From positions 1-6,608 of the forward strand of contig CAZMOG010000091.1 in the NCBI GenBank assembly GCA_964567845.1: a stretch of DNA of 6,608 bases. Reading direction: 5' to 3'. The translations under genes and the position numbers were made by a program. Source of the stretch: RGIG9079 sp964567845 (lineage in GTDB: Bacteria > Bacteroidota > Bacteroidia > Bacteroidales > Marinifilaceae). This document shows positions 1 to 4,782 of the stretch, one piece after another. Below the pieces are notes generated by a model. It made no database searches and was not told where the DNA came from. It saw only the letters and a program-made list of their open reading frames with translations. The first letter of the stretch is position 1, and every line of letters starts with the position of its first letter.

Positions 1-1
1 C

Positions 2-298
2 GATTCCGAGATGCCTGTTGTTTGTATTGCTTTGCATCATCAGTTGTATCAGAAGGTGTTGAGTAATATTCAGGAGGTTAAGGCTCGAAATGGAAAGATT
101 ATTGCATTGGTGACCGAGGGCGATGATACTGTTTCCAAGATTGCAGATAGTGTTATTGAGATTCCGGCAACATTGAGTTGTTTGTCTCCGTTGTTGAGTT
201 GTATCCCATTGCAACTTTTGGCATACTATGTTGCTGTTCGCCGAGGTTTGAATGTCGATCAACCAAGAAACTTAGCGAAGAGTGTAACCGTAGAGTAG
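2..298 (+). CDS. glmS: Glutamine-fructose-6-phosphate aminotransferase, C-terminal end (partial)
   Basis: This is the last 98 residues of GlmS; the gene begins left of the window and the first whole codon is at 2. GlmS converts fructose 6-phosphate and glutamine to glucosamine 6-phosphate in the cytoplasm, the entry step to UDP-GlcNAc for peptidoglycan and lipid A. The visible part is the end of the second SIS (sugar isomerase) domain: MPVVCIALHH, then SNIQEVKARNGKI, then LQLLAYYVAVRRG, and the terminal DQPRNLAKSVTVE. That tail is nearly invariant in the family, and its Lys in AKSVTVE corresponds to E. coli Lys603 of the isomerase site. The stop (TAG, 296-298) lies 6 bp before gmhA, so the two are probably co-transcribed. 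The glutaminase domain and first SIS domain are outside the window. Identification is secure. Confidence 0.96.
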   Translation, partial: DSEMPVVCIALHHQLYQKVLSNIQEVKARNGKIIALVTEGDDTVSKIADSVIEIPATLSCLSPLLSCIPLQLLAYYVAVRRGLNVDQPRNLAKSVTVE

Positions 299-304
299 TA
301 TGTT

Positions 305-916
305 ATGGATAGCATGGATGTTATATACAAGCAGATTTCCGATAGTATTGCAGTGAAGCAGGCGGTGCTTGCCGATAAGGAGATTTGTGCGGCCATTAAA
401 GTTGCCGCCGATGCTGTGGTTAAGGCCTATCAGAATGGTCACAGAGCGTTGCTTGCAGGTAACGGAGGTAGTGCTGCCGATGCACAACACATTGCAGGCG
501 AATTGGTTAGTAAATTTTACTTTGAGCGGCCTGCTATCGATGCCGTTGCTCTTACAACAAATACTTCAATTCTTACAGCCATAGGTAACGATCTGGGCTA
601 CGAGGTTCTTTTTTCACGTCAGGTAGAGGCTATGGGCCATGAAGGCGATGTTTTTATTGGAATCTCGACTTCAGGTAATTCGAAGAATATTGTTAAGGCT
701 TTGCAGGCTTGTCGTGAGCGAGGGATCTATACCATAGGTCTTACAGGCGCAAGCGGTGGAGCAATGAAGCCTCTTTGCGATTTGTGTATTCGGATTCCTT
801 GTAACGAGACTCCGCGAATTCAAGAGGCGCACATGATGATTGGACATATTATTTGCTGTTTGGTCGAGGAGACGCTTTTTGGGGAAGAGAGTGAACAGTT
901 AGGAGTGACCAATTAG
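305..916 (+). CDS. gmhA: Sedoheptulose 7-phosphate isomerase (phosphoheptose isomerase)
   Basis: A 203-residue SIS-domain protein, close to the roughly 190-200 usual for GmhA. It isomerises sedoheptulose 7-phosphate to D-glycero-D-manno-heptose 7-phosphate, the first committed step to activated heptose for LPS or other surface glycans. Visible motifs are AGNGGSAADAQHIAGEL (51-67), GISTSGNS (119-126) and RIQEAHMMIGH (171-181). By alignment from memory with E. coli GmhA, the metal and catalytic residues His61, Glu65, Gln172 and His180 correspond to His62, Glu66, Gln173 and His181, so all are kept. There is no Shine-Dalgarno sequence. ATG 305 is the first start after glmS, and ATG 314 is an in-frame alternative. 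The conserved domain ends near LVEETLF (186-192). The last residues (about 195-203) and the stop are encoded by a 14-bp tandem repeat and look like an acquired tail. Downstream lies a heptose nucleotidyltransferase/phosphatase, which supports the pathway role. Confidence 0.95.
   Translation: MDSMDVIYKQISDSIAVKQAVLADKEICAAIKVAADAVVKAYQNGHRALLAGNGGSAADAQHIAGELVSKFYFERPAIDAVALTTNTSILTAIGNDLGYEVLFSRQVEAMGHEGDVFIGISTSGNSKNIVKALQACRERGIYTIGLTGASGGAMKPLCDLCIRIPCNETPRIQEAHMMIGHIICCLVEETLFGEESEQLGVTN
889..916 (+). repeat. 14-bp tandem repeat forming the 3' end of gmhA
   Basis: Two adjacent 14-mers, GAGTGAACAGTTAG (889-902) and GAGTGACCAATTAG (903-916), match at 12 of 14 positions. A third unit begins with GAGT at 917 and then diverges. 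The second unit supplies the gmhA stop codon TAG (914-916). Because 14 is not a multiple of 3, the two units are read in different frames, giving SEQL and then GVTN. The similarity is visible by direct comparison. Whether it arose by slippage or belongs to a dispersed repeat family cannot be told from one window. Confidence 0.75.
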
Positions 917-924
917 GAGTTGTT

Positions 925-1016
925 CAAATCCGCAAGCTGTTTGGAAAGCGGTTGGTTTTCTTGACAGTTGAGTGTAAAGGGTATAGATAAGATTGGCGCA
1001 GATTTGTATAGCGAGT
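925..1016 (+). repeat. 92-bp direct repeat, copy 1
   Basis: This copy starts CAAATCCGCAAGCTG and ends GATTTGTATAGCGAGT. It matches 1096-1187 at 89 of 92 positions; the differences are 979 G/1150 A, 995 G/1166 T and 1009 T/1180 A. It contains a short hairpin (CCGC 930-933 with GCGG 948-951) and a TTGACA hexamer (961-966). No gene starts after this copy; a C/G-rich stem-loop follows instead. The short frames inside it are closed by stops, so it looks non-coding. Confidence 0.93.
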
Positions 1017-1020
1017 AAAG

Positions 1021-1066
1021 CCCCCTTATTAGCCGCAATGAGCGTAAGCGAATAAGGCGAAGGGGG
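1021..1066. other. C/G-rich stem-loop followed by a G-rich run
   Basis: CCCCCTTATT (1021-1030) can pair with AATAAGG (1051-1057) plus the outer GGGGG (1062-1066), with CGAA (1058-1061) bulged on the 3' side. Alternatively CCCCCTT pairs directly with AAGGGGG (1060-1066). A further CGC/GCG pairing inside the loop (1034-1036 with 1048-1050) is possible. The 3' arm runs into TTTGGGGGTTGGTGG, so 1062-1081 holds four G-runs (5, 5, 2 and 2). There is no T-tract after the stem, so it is not a typical intrinsic terminator on the + strand. It sits between the two 92-bp repeats. It could be a small REP-like interspersed repeat or an attenuating structure in the leader of the downstream gene. Pairing is by eye, with no energy calculated. 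Confidence 0.5.
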
Positions 1067-1095
1067 TTTGGGGGTTGGTGGATAACAAATTAAAG

Positions 1096-1187
1096 CAAAT
1101 CCGCAAGCTGTTTGGAAAGCGGTTGGTTTTCTTGACAGTTGAGTGTAAAAGGTATAGATAAGATTTGCGCAGATTTGTAAAGCGAGT
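1096..1187 (+). repeat. 92-bp direct repeat, copy 2 (abuts the hddC-gmhB start)
   Basis: This copy lies 171 bp downstream of copy 1 and differs from it at three positions. It ends one base before ATG 1189, so it forms the whole immediate 5' leader of the fused heptose gene. The 4-bp hairpin (CCGC 1101-1104, GCGG 1119-1122) and the TTGACA hexamer (1132-1137) are conserved. The difference at 1166 changes TTGG in copy 1 to TTTG in copy 2, which improves a possible Bacteroidota -7 element. An in-frame TAA (1159-1161) shows that the coding region does not extend further into the repeat. Confidence 0.93.
1139..1167 (+). promoter_or_regulatory. Candidate promoter for the hddC-gmhB gene
   Basis: TTG (1139-1141), an 18-bp spacer and AAGATTTG (1160-1167) resemble the Bacteroidota pattern of TTG, about 19 bp, then TAnnTTTG, with one mismatch in the -7 box (A for the first T). 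Transcription would start near 1171-1175, leaving a short leader before ATG 1189. CAGATTTG (1170-1177) is a second near match but has no TTG at the right distance. Both lie inside repeat copy 2. This is a weak pattern match, and read-through from glmS-gmhA remains possible. Confidence 0.35.
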
Positions 1188-1188
1188 T

Positions 1189-2382
1189 ATGGATGTAGTG
1201 ATTTTGGCCGGTGGGTTGGGAACCAGGTTGCGTTCCGTTGTCAGTGAGGTGCCTAAGTGTATGGCACCTGTTTCAATGCGTCCATTCCTATATTACCTTC
1301 TAAAATATTTGGCCGATTCGCAATCTATTAAGATTGAGAGAGTTGTGTTGTCGGTAGGTTATTTGCGCGAGAAGATATACGATTGGATTGATTCTTGTCG
1401 TGAAGAGTTTCCGTTTCAGATAGATTATGCAGTTGAGGAGCAGCCGTTGGGAACCGGTGGCGGTATTCGTTTGGCGCTTGAAAAGTGTAGTGCGGATAGT
1501 GTTGCAATTTTGAACGGTGATACATTCTTTGATGTCAATTTGGCACAATTTTCCAAGTTTCATGATGATTGCAGAGCACTTTTATCGATTGCTTTGAAAC
1601 CGATGGAGAACTTTTCTCGTTATGGTACTGTACAGATTTCTGATGACGGGCTTGTAAATGCTTTTAATGAGAAATGTCAATGCAATAAAGGATTAGTAAA
1701 TGGCGGCATGTATTTGGCTAAACGCGAATCATTAGCCAAATATCTTGCCGCAAAACCTGATAAGTTCAGCTTTGAGAAGGAGGTTCTTGAGTCAGTGGTT
1801 AACTCTGATAGTGAAACCGTAAAGATTTATGGTTTTAAGAGTAATGGCTATTTTATTGATATTGGCATTCCCGAGGATTATGAGCGCGCAGGCCGTGAAT
1901 TTAAGATTGCATCGGGAATGATTGATCTCGGTATGGCCAATGATACTCTTTTTCTTGACCGCGACGGAGTAATTAATCGTCTGCGTGTCAATGATTATGT
2001 GAAGAGTGTTGAGGAGTTTGAGTTTTTGCCTGGAGTAATTCACGCTATTGCAGAGTGGAGCAAAATTTTCAAACGTATAATTGTTGTGACTAATCAGCGT
2101 GGTGTTGGTAAGGGGATTATGAGTCAGGCCTCGCTCGAAAATATTCATGAGTATATGGTAAATCAAATCGAGCGGGCAGGTGGCAGAATTGATGCCATTT
2201 ATTACTGTACTGCGTTGACTTGTGAGGATTATAACAGAAAGCCAAATCCGGGAATGGCAGAGCAGGCTGTAAAGGATTTTCCGGAGATTGATTTAGAGGC
2301 CTCGCTCATGATAGGCGATAGCGAGAGTGATTCTCAATTCGCCGAGAAAGCAAGAATTGGAAGATTTGTATGCGTTGGATAA
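1189..2382 (+). CDS. Fused heptose-1-phosphate nucleotidyltransferase (HddC-like) / heptose-bisphosphate 7-phosphatase (GmhB-like)
   Basis: A 397-residue two-domain protein. Residues 1 to about 240 are a nucleotidyltransferase: LAGGLGTRLR (6-15, NTP-binding loop), VPKCMAPV (21-28), LNGDTFFD (108-115, metal-binding Asp), NGGMYL (171-176) and DIGIPEDY (224-231). It most resembles HddC/WcbM-type heptose or mannose 1-phosphate guanylyltransferases. Residues about 252-397 are a HAD-IIIA phosphatase of the GmhB type: DRDGV (257-261, nucleophile Asp257 and acid Asp259), VVTNQ (299-303), RKPNPGM (350-356) and GDSESD (376-381). The expected role is to remove the 7-phosphate from heptose 1,7-bisphosphate and then activate the 1-phosphate, probably as GDP-heptose; the nucleotide is inferred. 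The Zn-binding CxH...CxC loop of E. coli GmhB is missing: CTALTC (340-345) is all that remains. ATG 1189 is preferred because MDVVILAGG is a normal family N-terminus; TTG 1165 lies in a repeat. Confidence 0.9.
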   Translation: MDVVILAGGLGTRLRSVVSEVPKCMAPVSMRPFLYYLLKYLADSQSIKIERVVLSVGYLREKIYDWIDSCREEFPFQIDYAVEEQPLGTGGGIRLALEKCSADSVAILNGDTFFDVNLAQFSKFHDDCRALLSIALKPMENFSRYGTVQISDDGLVNAFNEKCQCNKGLVNGGMYLAKRESLAKYLAAKPDKFSFEKEVLESVVNSDSETVKIYGFKSNGYFIDIGIPEDYERAGREFKIASGMIDLGMANDTLFLDRDGVINRLRVNDYVKSVEEFEFLPGVIHAIAEWSKIFKRIIVVTNQRGVGKGIMSQASLENIHEYMVNQIERAGGRIDAIYYCTALTCEDYNRKPNPGMAEQAVKDFPEIDLEASLMIGDSESDSQFAEKARIGRFVCVG

Positions 2383-2945
2383 ATTCCATAAAACGTTTAT
2401 ATTATCGCCTTCAATACCATTTCTATTTGTTGAAGGCGGAACAGGATATTATTCCCCCTTTGGAGCATAGGGTTCACTTGGTAAAATACTCTTTCATAAT
2501 TGTTGATTGTGAAATGGGGTGCGACAGAATGGGACTTGAAACCATAATTAAGGCCTATTTGAAGTCGCGACTTTATGAGCGTGAACGAATTCCTTTGATG
2601 GTAGTATATCGTGAGAATAGTTTATACGCCTATCAACGAATAAAGCCCTTTTTGAAGAAATACGAGGATCTGCGCTTGAAGATTTGGTTTTATGAATCGC
2701 CGACAATTCCGTTTGGTATGAGCGTGATGGCGCGAAATGCTTTGGCGTATATTAATGCAAATAAGCGCTTTTCAGCGTTGCCGTCAATCGATGAGAGAAT
2801 TGTTGATAATGGTACAAAGGTCTGTATGTTTAAGCGTGATGCTCATTGGAAATGGATGTTTCCGGATATGGTTTGTTGCGATAATAGGCGTCAATATCTT
2901 GAATTTTTCAAGGGATTACTTGAATTTTACAGAACAAAGGTTTGA
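2370..2945 (+). CDS. Hypothetical protein, translationally coupled to hddC-gmhB
   Basis: A 191-residue protein I do not recognise. Its ATG (2370) overlaps the end of the fused heptose gene by 13 bp, so it is probably translated by coupling and belongs to the same transcript. The N-terminus is basic and aromatic (KRLYYRLQYHFYLLK, 8-22). A predicted beta-strand VKYSFIIVDCEMG (38-50) follows, then helical, charged sequence, another hydrophobic stretch IPLMVVYRE (74-82), and LRLKIWFYES (101-110). It has no signal peptide or membrane span and is likely cytosolic or peripheral. There are five Cys, including CEMGC (47-51) and CC (169-170). The alternation of strands and helices could suit a Rossmann-like fold such as a small sugar-modifying or transferase-like enzyme, but no motif supports a named activity. 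The reading frame is intact and codon use looks like that of its neighbours. Position suggests a role in heptose or surface-glycan synthesis; that is inference. Confidence 0.75.
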   Translation: MRWINSIKRLYYRLQYHFYLLKAEQDIIPPLEHRVHLVKYSFIIVDCEMGCDRMGLETIIKAYLKSRLYERERIPLMVVYRENSLYAYQRIKPFLKKYEDLRLKIWFYESPTIPFGMSVMARNALAYINANKRFSALPSIDERIVDNGTKVCMFKRDAHWKWMFPDMVCCDNRRQYLEFFKGLLEFYRTKV

Positions 2946-2970
2946 CTTTTAACAATTTTTTTTAACTTTG
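2941..2970 (+). promoter_or_regulatory. Bacteroidota-type promoter upstream of the leader ORF and corA
   Basis: TTTG (2941-2944), an 18-bp AT-rich spacer and TAACTTTG (2963-2970) match the Bacteroidota -33/-7 promoter (TTTG, about 19 bp, TAnnTTTG) with a perfect -7 box. The -33 box overlaps the stop codon of the preceding gene. Transcription would start near 2975. It is followed by an A-rich leader (2977-3001), typical of efficiently translated genes in this phylum. The first ATG it meets is the short ORF at 3002, not corA. Confidence 0.65.
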
Positions 2971-3001
2971 CCACGCAAAAAAATTTAAACTAAAAAATAA
3001 A

Positions 3002-3034
3002 ATGGACGATTATCACTCGAATAGTTATTTGTAG
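3002..3034 (+). CDS. Possible 10-codon leader ORF before corA (or remnant of a longer reading frame)
   Basis: ATG 3002 follows the A-rich stretch CTAAAAAATAA and encodes MDDYHSNSYL before TAG (3032-3034). The same frame then stays open as AEALRMLELLPM up to TAA (3071-3073), and six codons later reaches the corA ATG (3092). The first start codon after the promoter therefore lies in the corA frame but is blocked by two stops. It could be a regulatory leader peptide, a short gene broken by a CAG-to-TAG change (codon 11 would be Gln), or chance. Short leader ORFs control Mg2+ transporter genes such as corA and mgtA in Salmonella, but there is no sequence link to those. Translation is unproven. 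Confidence 0.3.
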   Translation: MDDYHSNSYL

Positions 3035-3076
3035 GCCGAGGCTCTGCGCATGTTGGAACTTCTGCCTATGTAAAAT

Positions 3077-3084
3077 GGGAGGAG
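3077..3084 (+). promoter_or_regulatory. Strong Shine-Dalgarno sequence of corA
   Basis: GGGAGGAG lies 7 nt before ATG 3092, a near-perfect complement to the anti-Shine-Dalgarno sequence at a good distance. It fixes the corA start. None of the other genes in the window shows a comparable site, as expected in a phylum that usually relies on A-rich leaders. Its presence suggests that corA needs its own initiation site because it lies downstream of the short ORF. Confidence 0.65.
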
Positions 3085-3091
3085 AAAAGTT

Positions 3092-4018
3092 ATGCGTAGA
3101 TACTGGAACACAAAAGGGGGGCTTCAGTCAGTTGAGGAGTGGGCTCCAAACTGTTGGGTGCAAGTTACATGTCCGGATCAGGACGATGTAATGTTTTTAC
3201 AGGATAATCTGAAAATTCCCGATTATTTCCTTTCCGATATCGCCGATGCCGATGAGCGTGCTCGTTATGAGTATGAAGATGGCTGGGGCTTGATTATTTT
3301 GCGTGTGCCGTTTATGAAGGATGTTCCGAGCCGCACACCCTATACAACTGTACCCCTTGGTATCGTGATAAATAAGGATATTTGTATTACAATTTGCTAT
3401 AACGACATATCCATGATGAACGATTTTGTTCAATATCAGCGTAGGCGAGGTTTGGGCTTTACTGATAGTGTGGATATGATTTTCCGTCTGTTTCTTTCAA
3501 GTAGTGTATGGTACTTGAAGCTTTTGAAACAGATTAAGACTCTTATAGACCGTTCAAAGCGTGATTTGGATAAGAATATCGATAATAAGGAGTTGGTGGC
3601 GTTGAGTCGTTTGCAGGATAGTTTGACATACTTTCTAACCTCAATTCGTGGTAATGAGACACTTCTGGCAAAGTTGAAGTTCCGTTTGCCTGTCGATGAG
3701 TTGGATGCCGAGTTAATCGAGGATGTGAATATCGAGATTAACCAGGCCAAGGAGATGACCTCAATCTATGCAAATATTCTTGACAGTACGCTTGATACCT
3801 ATGCATCTATCATCAATAACAATATGAGTAAGGTGATGAAGATGCTTACATCAATCTCGATTATTTTGATGTTCCCCACATTGATTGCGAGTTATTTCGG
3901 TATGAACCTTAAGAATGGAATGGAGAGTTTCTCTTGGGGATTCCCCATTGTTATGCTTTTATCCCTTGTTGTAACCGGAGCCTTTGTTTGGTGGTTTAGG
4001 AAGAATAAGTGGATATAG
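3092..4018 (+). CDS. corA: CorA-family magnesium/divalent-cation channel
   Basis: A 308-residue CorA-type protein, within the usual 300-350 range. CorA forms pentameric inner-membrane channels that admit Mg2+ (some members Co2+, Ni2+ or Zn2+). Residues 1 to about 245 form the cytoplasmic domain: a mixed alpha/beta N-terminal part (for example WGLIILRVPF, 65-74, and LGIVINKDICITICYN, 89-104) and long charged helices at about 125-245. Two C-terminal membrane spans follow, at about 250-269 and 284-302. The signature GMN is at 270-272 in ASYFGMNLKNGME, directly after the first span. The C-terminus is short and basic (FRKNKWI). The start is set by GGGAGGAG 7 nt upstream. Its own promoter is at 2941-2970, so it is probably independent of the heptose genes. 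Its 3' end overlaps the convergent rsmA by 23 bp. The exact ion cannot be read from sequence. Confidence 0.93.
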   Translation: MRRYWNTKGGLQSVEEWAPNCWVQVTCPDQDDVMFLQDNLKIPDYFLSDIADADERARYEYEDGWGLIILRVPFMKDVPSRTPYTTVPLGIVINKDICITICYNDISMMNDFVQYQRRRGLGFTDSVDMIFRLFLSSSVWYLKLLKQIKTLIDRSKRDLDKNIDNKELVALSRLQDSLTYFLTSIRGNETLLAKLKFRLPVDELDAELIEDVNIEINQAKEMTSIYANILDSTLDTYASIINNNMSKVMKMLTSISIILMFPTLIASYFGMNLKNGMESFSWGFPIVMLLSLVVTGAFVWWFRKNKWI

Positions 4019-4778
4019 ATACGGTCAGTTCAATAAAATCTTCAACCGAAAGTTGTTCCGGTCTTAATGACATGTAAGGAGAGTCAAAGCCATCCGGAAG
4101 TAAACTTTTCAGTGAGTTGCGAAGGGTTTTGCGGCGTTGATTGAAGCCTGTTTTCACAACTGTAAAAAAGAATTTCTCACTACATGGTAGAGTGGTGCGA
4201 TTGTTTCGTTTCAGGCGAATCACTGCCGACTTTACCTTTGGTGGAGGATTGAAGACATTTTCGTGAACGGTGAAGAGGTACTCGATATCGTAGTAGCACT
4301 GTAGAAAGACACTCAATATGCCGTATGCTTTATTTCCGTGTTTACTGGCTATACGCTCTGCTACCTCTTTCTGAATCATACTTACCACTTGTGGAATACG
4401 GTCACGATTTTCGATTACCTTAAAGAAAATCTGCGATGAAATGTTGTAAGGCAGATTACCAATAATGTTAAAGTTCTGTCCTGCAAACAGTTCATCGATA
4501 TTCATTTTCAAAAAATCGCCATAGACAATATTCGATGCATGAGCCATGTAGTTTCTGTGCAGGTAGTCAATGGACTCGCGGTCAATATCGACTGCCACCA
4601 AATTCAAATCTTTTCTGTTTAGAAGAAACTGAGTCAAGACACCCATTCCAGGGCCAATCTCAAGGGTGTTTGGGGTGTTTCCTGGTTCAAGAGCCAAGGT
4701 TATATCCTCGGCAATTCTCAAATCGGTTAGAAAGTGTTGGCCTAAAGCCTTTTTTGCTTTAACTTCAGTTCGTGGCAT
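3996..4778 (-). CDS. rsmA: 16S rRNA (adenine1518-N6/adenine1519-N6)-dimethyltransferase
   Basis: A 260-residue protein of the RsmA/KsgA family, of normal length. It uses S-adenosylmethionine to dimethylate two adjacent adenines in the helix 45 loop of 16S rRNA late in 30S assembly. Motifs are KKALGQHFL (9-17, the family N-terminus), LEIGPGMGVLTQ (39-50, SAM-binding motif I), VAVDIDRE (61-68, acidic motif II), YGDFLKM (86-92), IGNLPYNISSQI (106-117, catalytic motif IV), VFNPPPKVKSAVI (175-187) and FNQRRKTLRNSLK (212-224) in the C-terminal domain. All are intact. The ATG is 4 bp after the stop of the UPF0104-type gene, so the two probably form an operon transcribed from 5813-5820. The 3' end runs 23 bp into the end of convergent corA, leaving no room for a separate terminator. 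Confidence 0.96.
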   Translation of the reverse strand: MPRTEVKAKKALGQHFLTDLRIAEDITLALEPGNTPNTLEIGPGMGVLTQFLLNRKDLNLVAVDIDRESIDYLHRNYMAHASNIVYGDFLKMNIDELFAGQNFNIIGNLPYNISSQIFFKVIENRDRIPQVVSMIQKEVAERIASKHGNKAYGILSVFLQCYYDIEYLFTVHENVFNPPPKVKSAVIRLKRNNRTTLPCSEKFFFTVVKTGFNQRRKTLRNSLKSLLPDGFDSPYMSLRPEQLSVEDFIELTVSISTYSS

Positions 4779-4782
4779 AGTT

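Noticed and set aside
272..490. Open frame on the minus strand across the glmS-gmhA junction, and similar frames opposite hddC-gmhB, corA and the UPF0104 gene
   Set aside because: They lie opposite or within well-identified genes, lack family features and have no start signals of their own.
961..987. TTGACA ... TATAGA as a sigma70-like promoter in the repeat (also 1132-1158)
   Set aside because: The spacer is 15 bp, and this phylum uses a different -33/-7 consensus; a chance match is more likely.
1062..1081. G-run cluster as a strong G-quadruplex
   Set aside because: Only two of the four runs exceed two Gs, so at most a weak two-layer structure; kept as part of the stem-loop note.
1078..1161. 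27-codon frame from GTG 1078 through repeat copy 2 (ending ECKRYR)
   Set aside because: It has a weak start, runs through the G-rich tract, and its start has no counterpart at copy 1; probably chance.
1165..1188. TTG start at 1165 extending the heptose fusion by 8 residues
   Set aside because: The extension lies within the 92-bp repeat, and MDVVILAGG from ATG 1189 is the normal family N-terminus.
2361..2380. AGATTTGTATGCG resembling the end of the 92-bp repeat
   Set aside because: Only about 12 bases match, inside a coding region; too short to be a third copy.
3032..3034. TAG read as pyrrolysine or by suppression in the pre-corA ORF
   Set aside because: There is no sign of pyrrolysine machinery, the downstream piece is only 12 codons, and a second stop (TAA) follows.
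3075..3191. ATG 3075 opening a 38-residue frame (MGGEKLCVDTG...) across the corA start
   Set aside because: It overlaps the corA ribosome site and the corA coding region in another frame, with no family resemblance.
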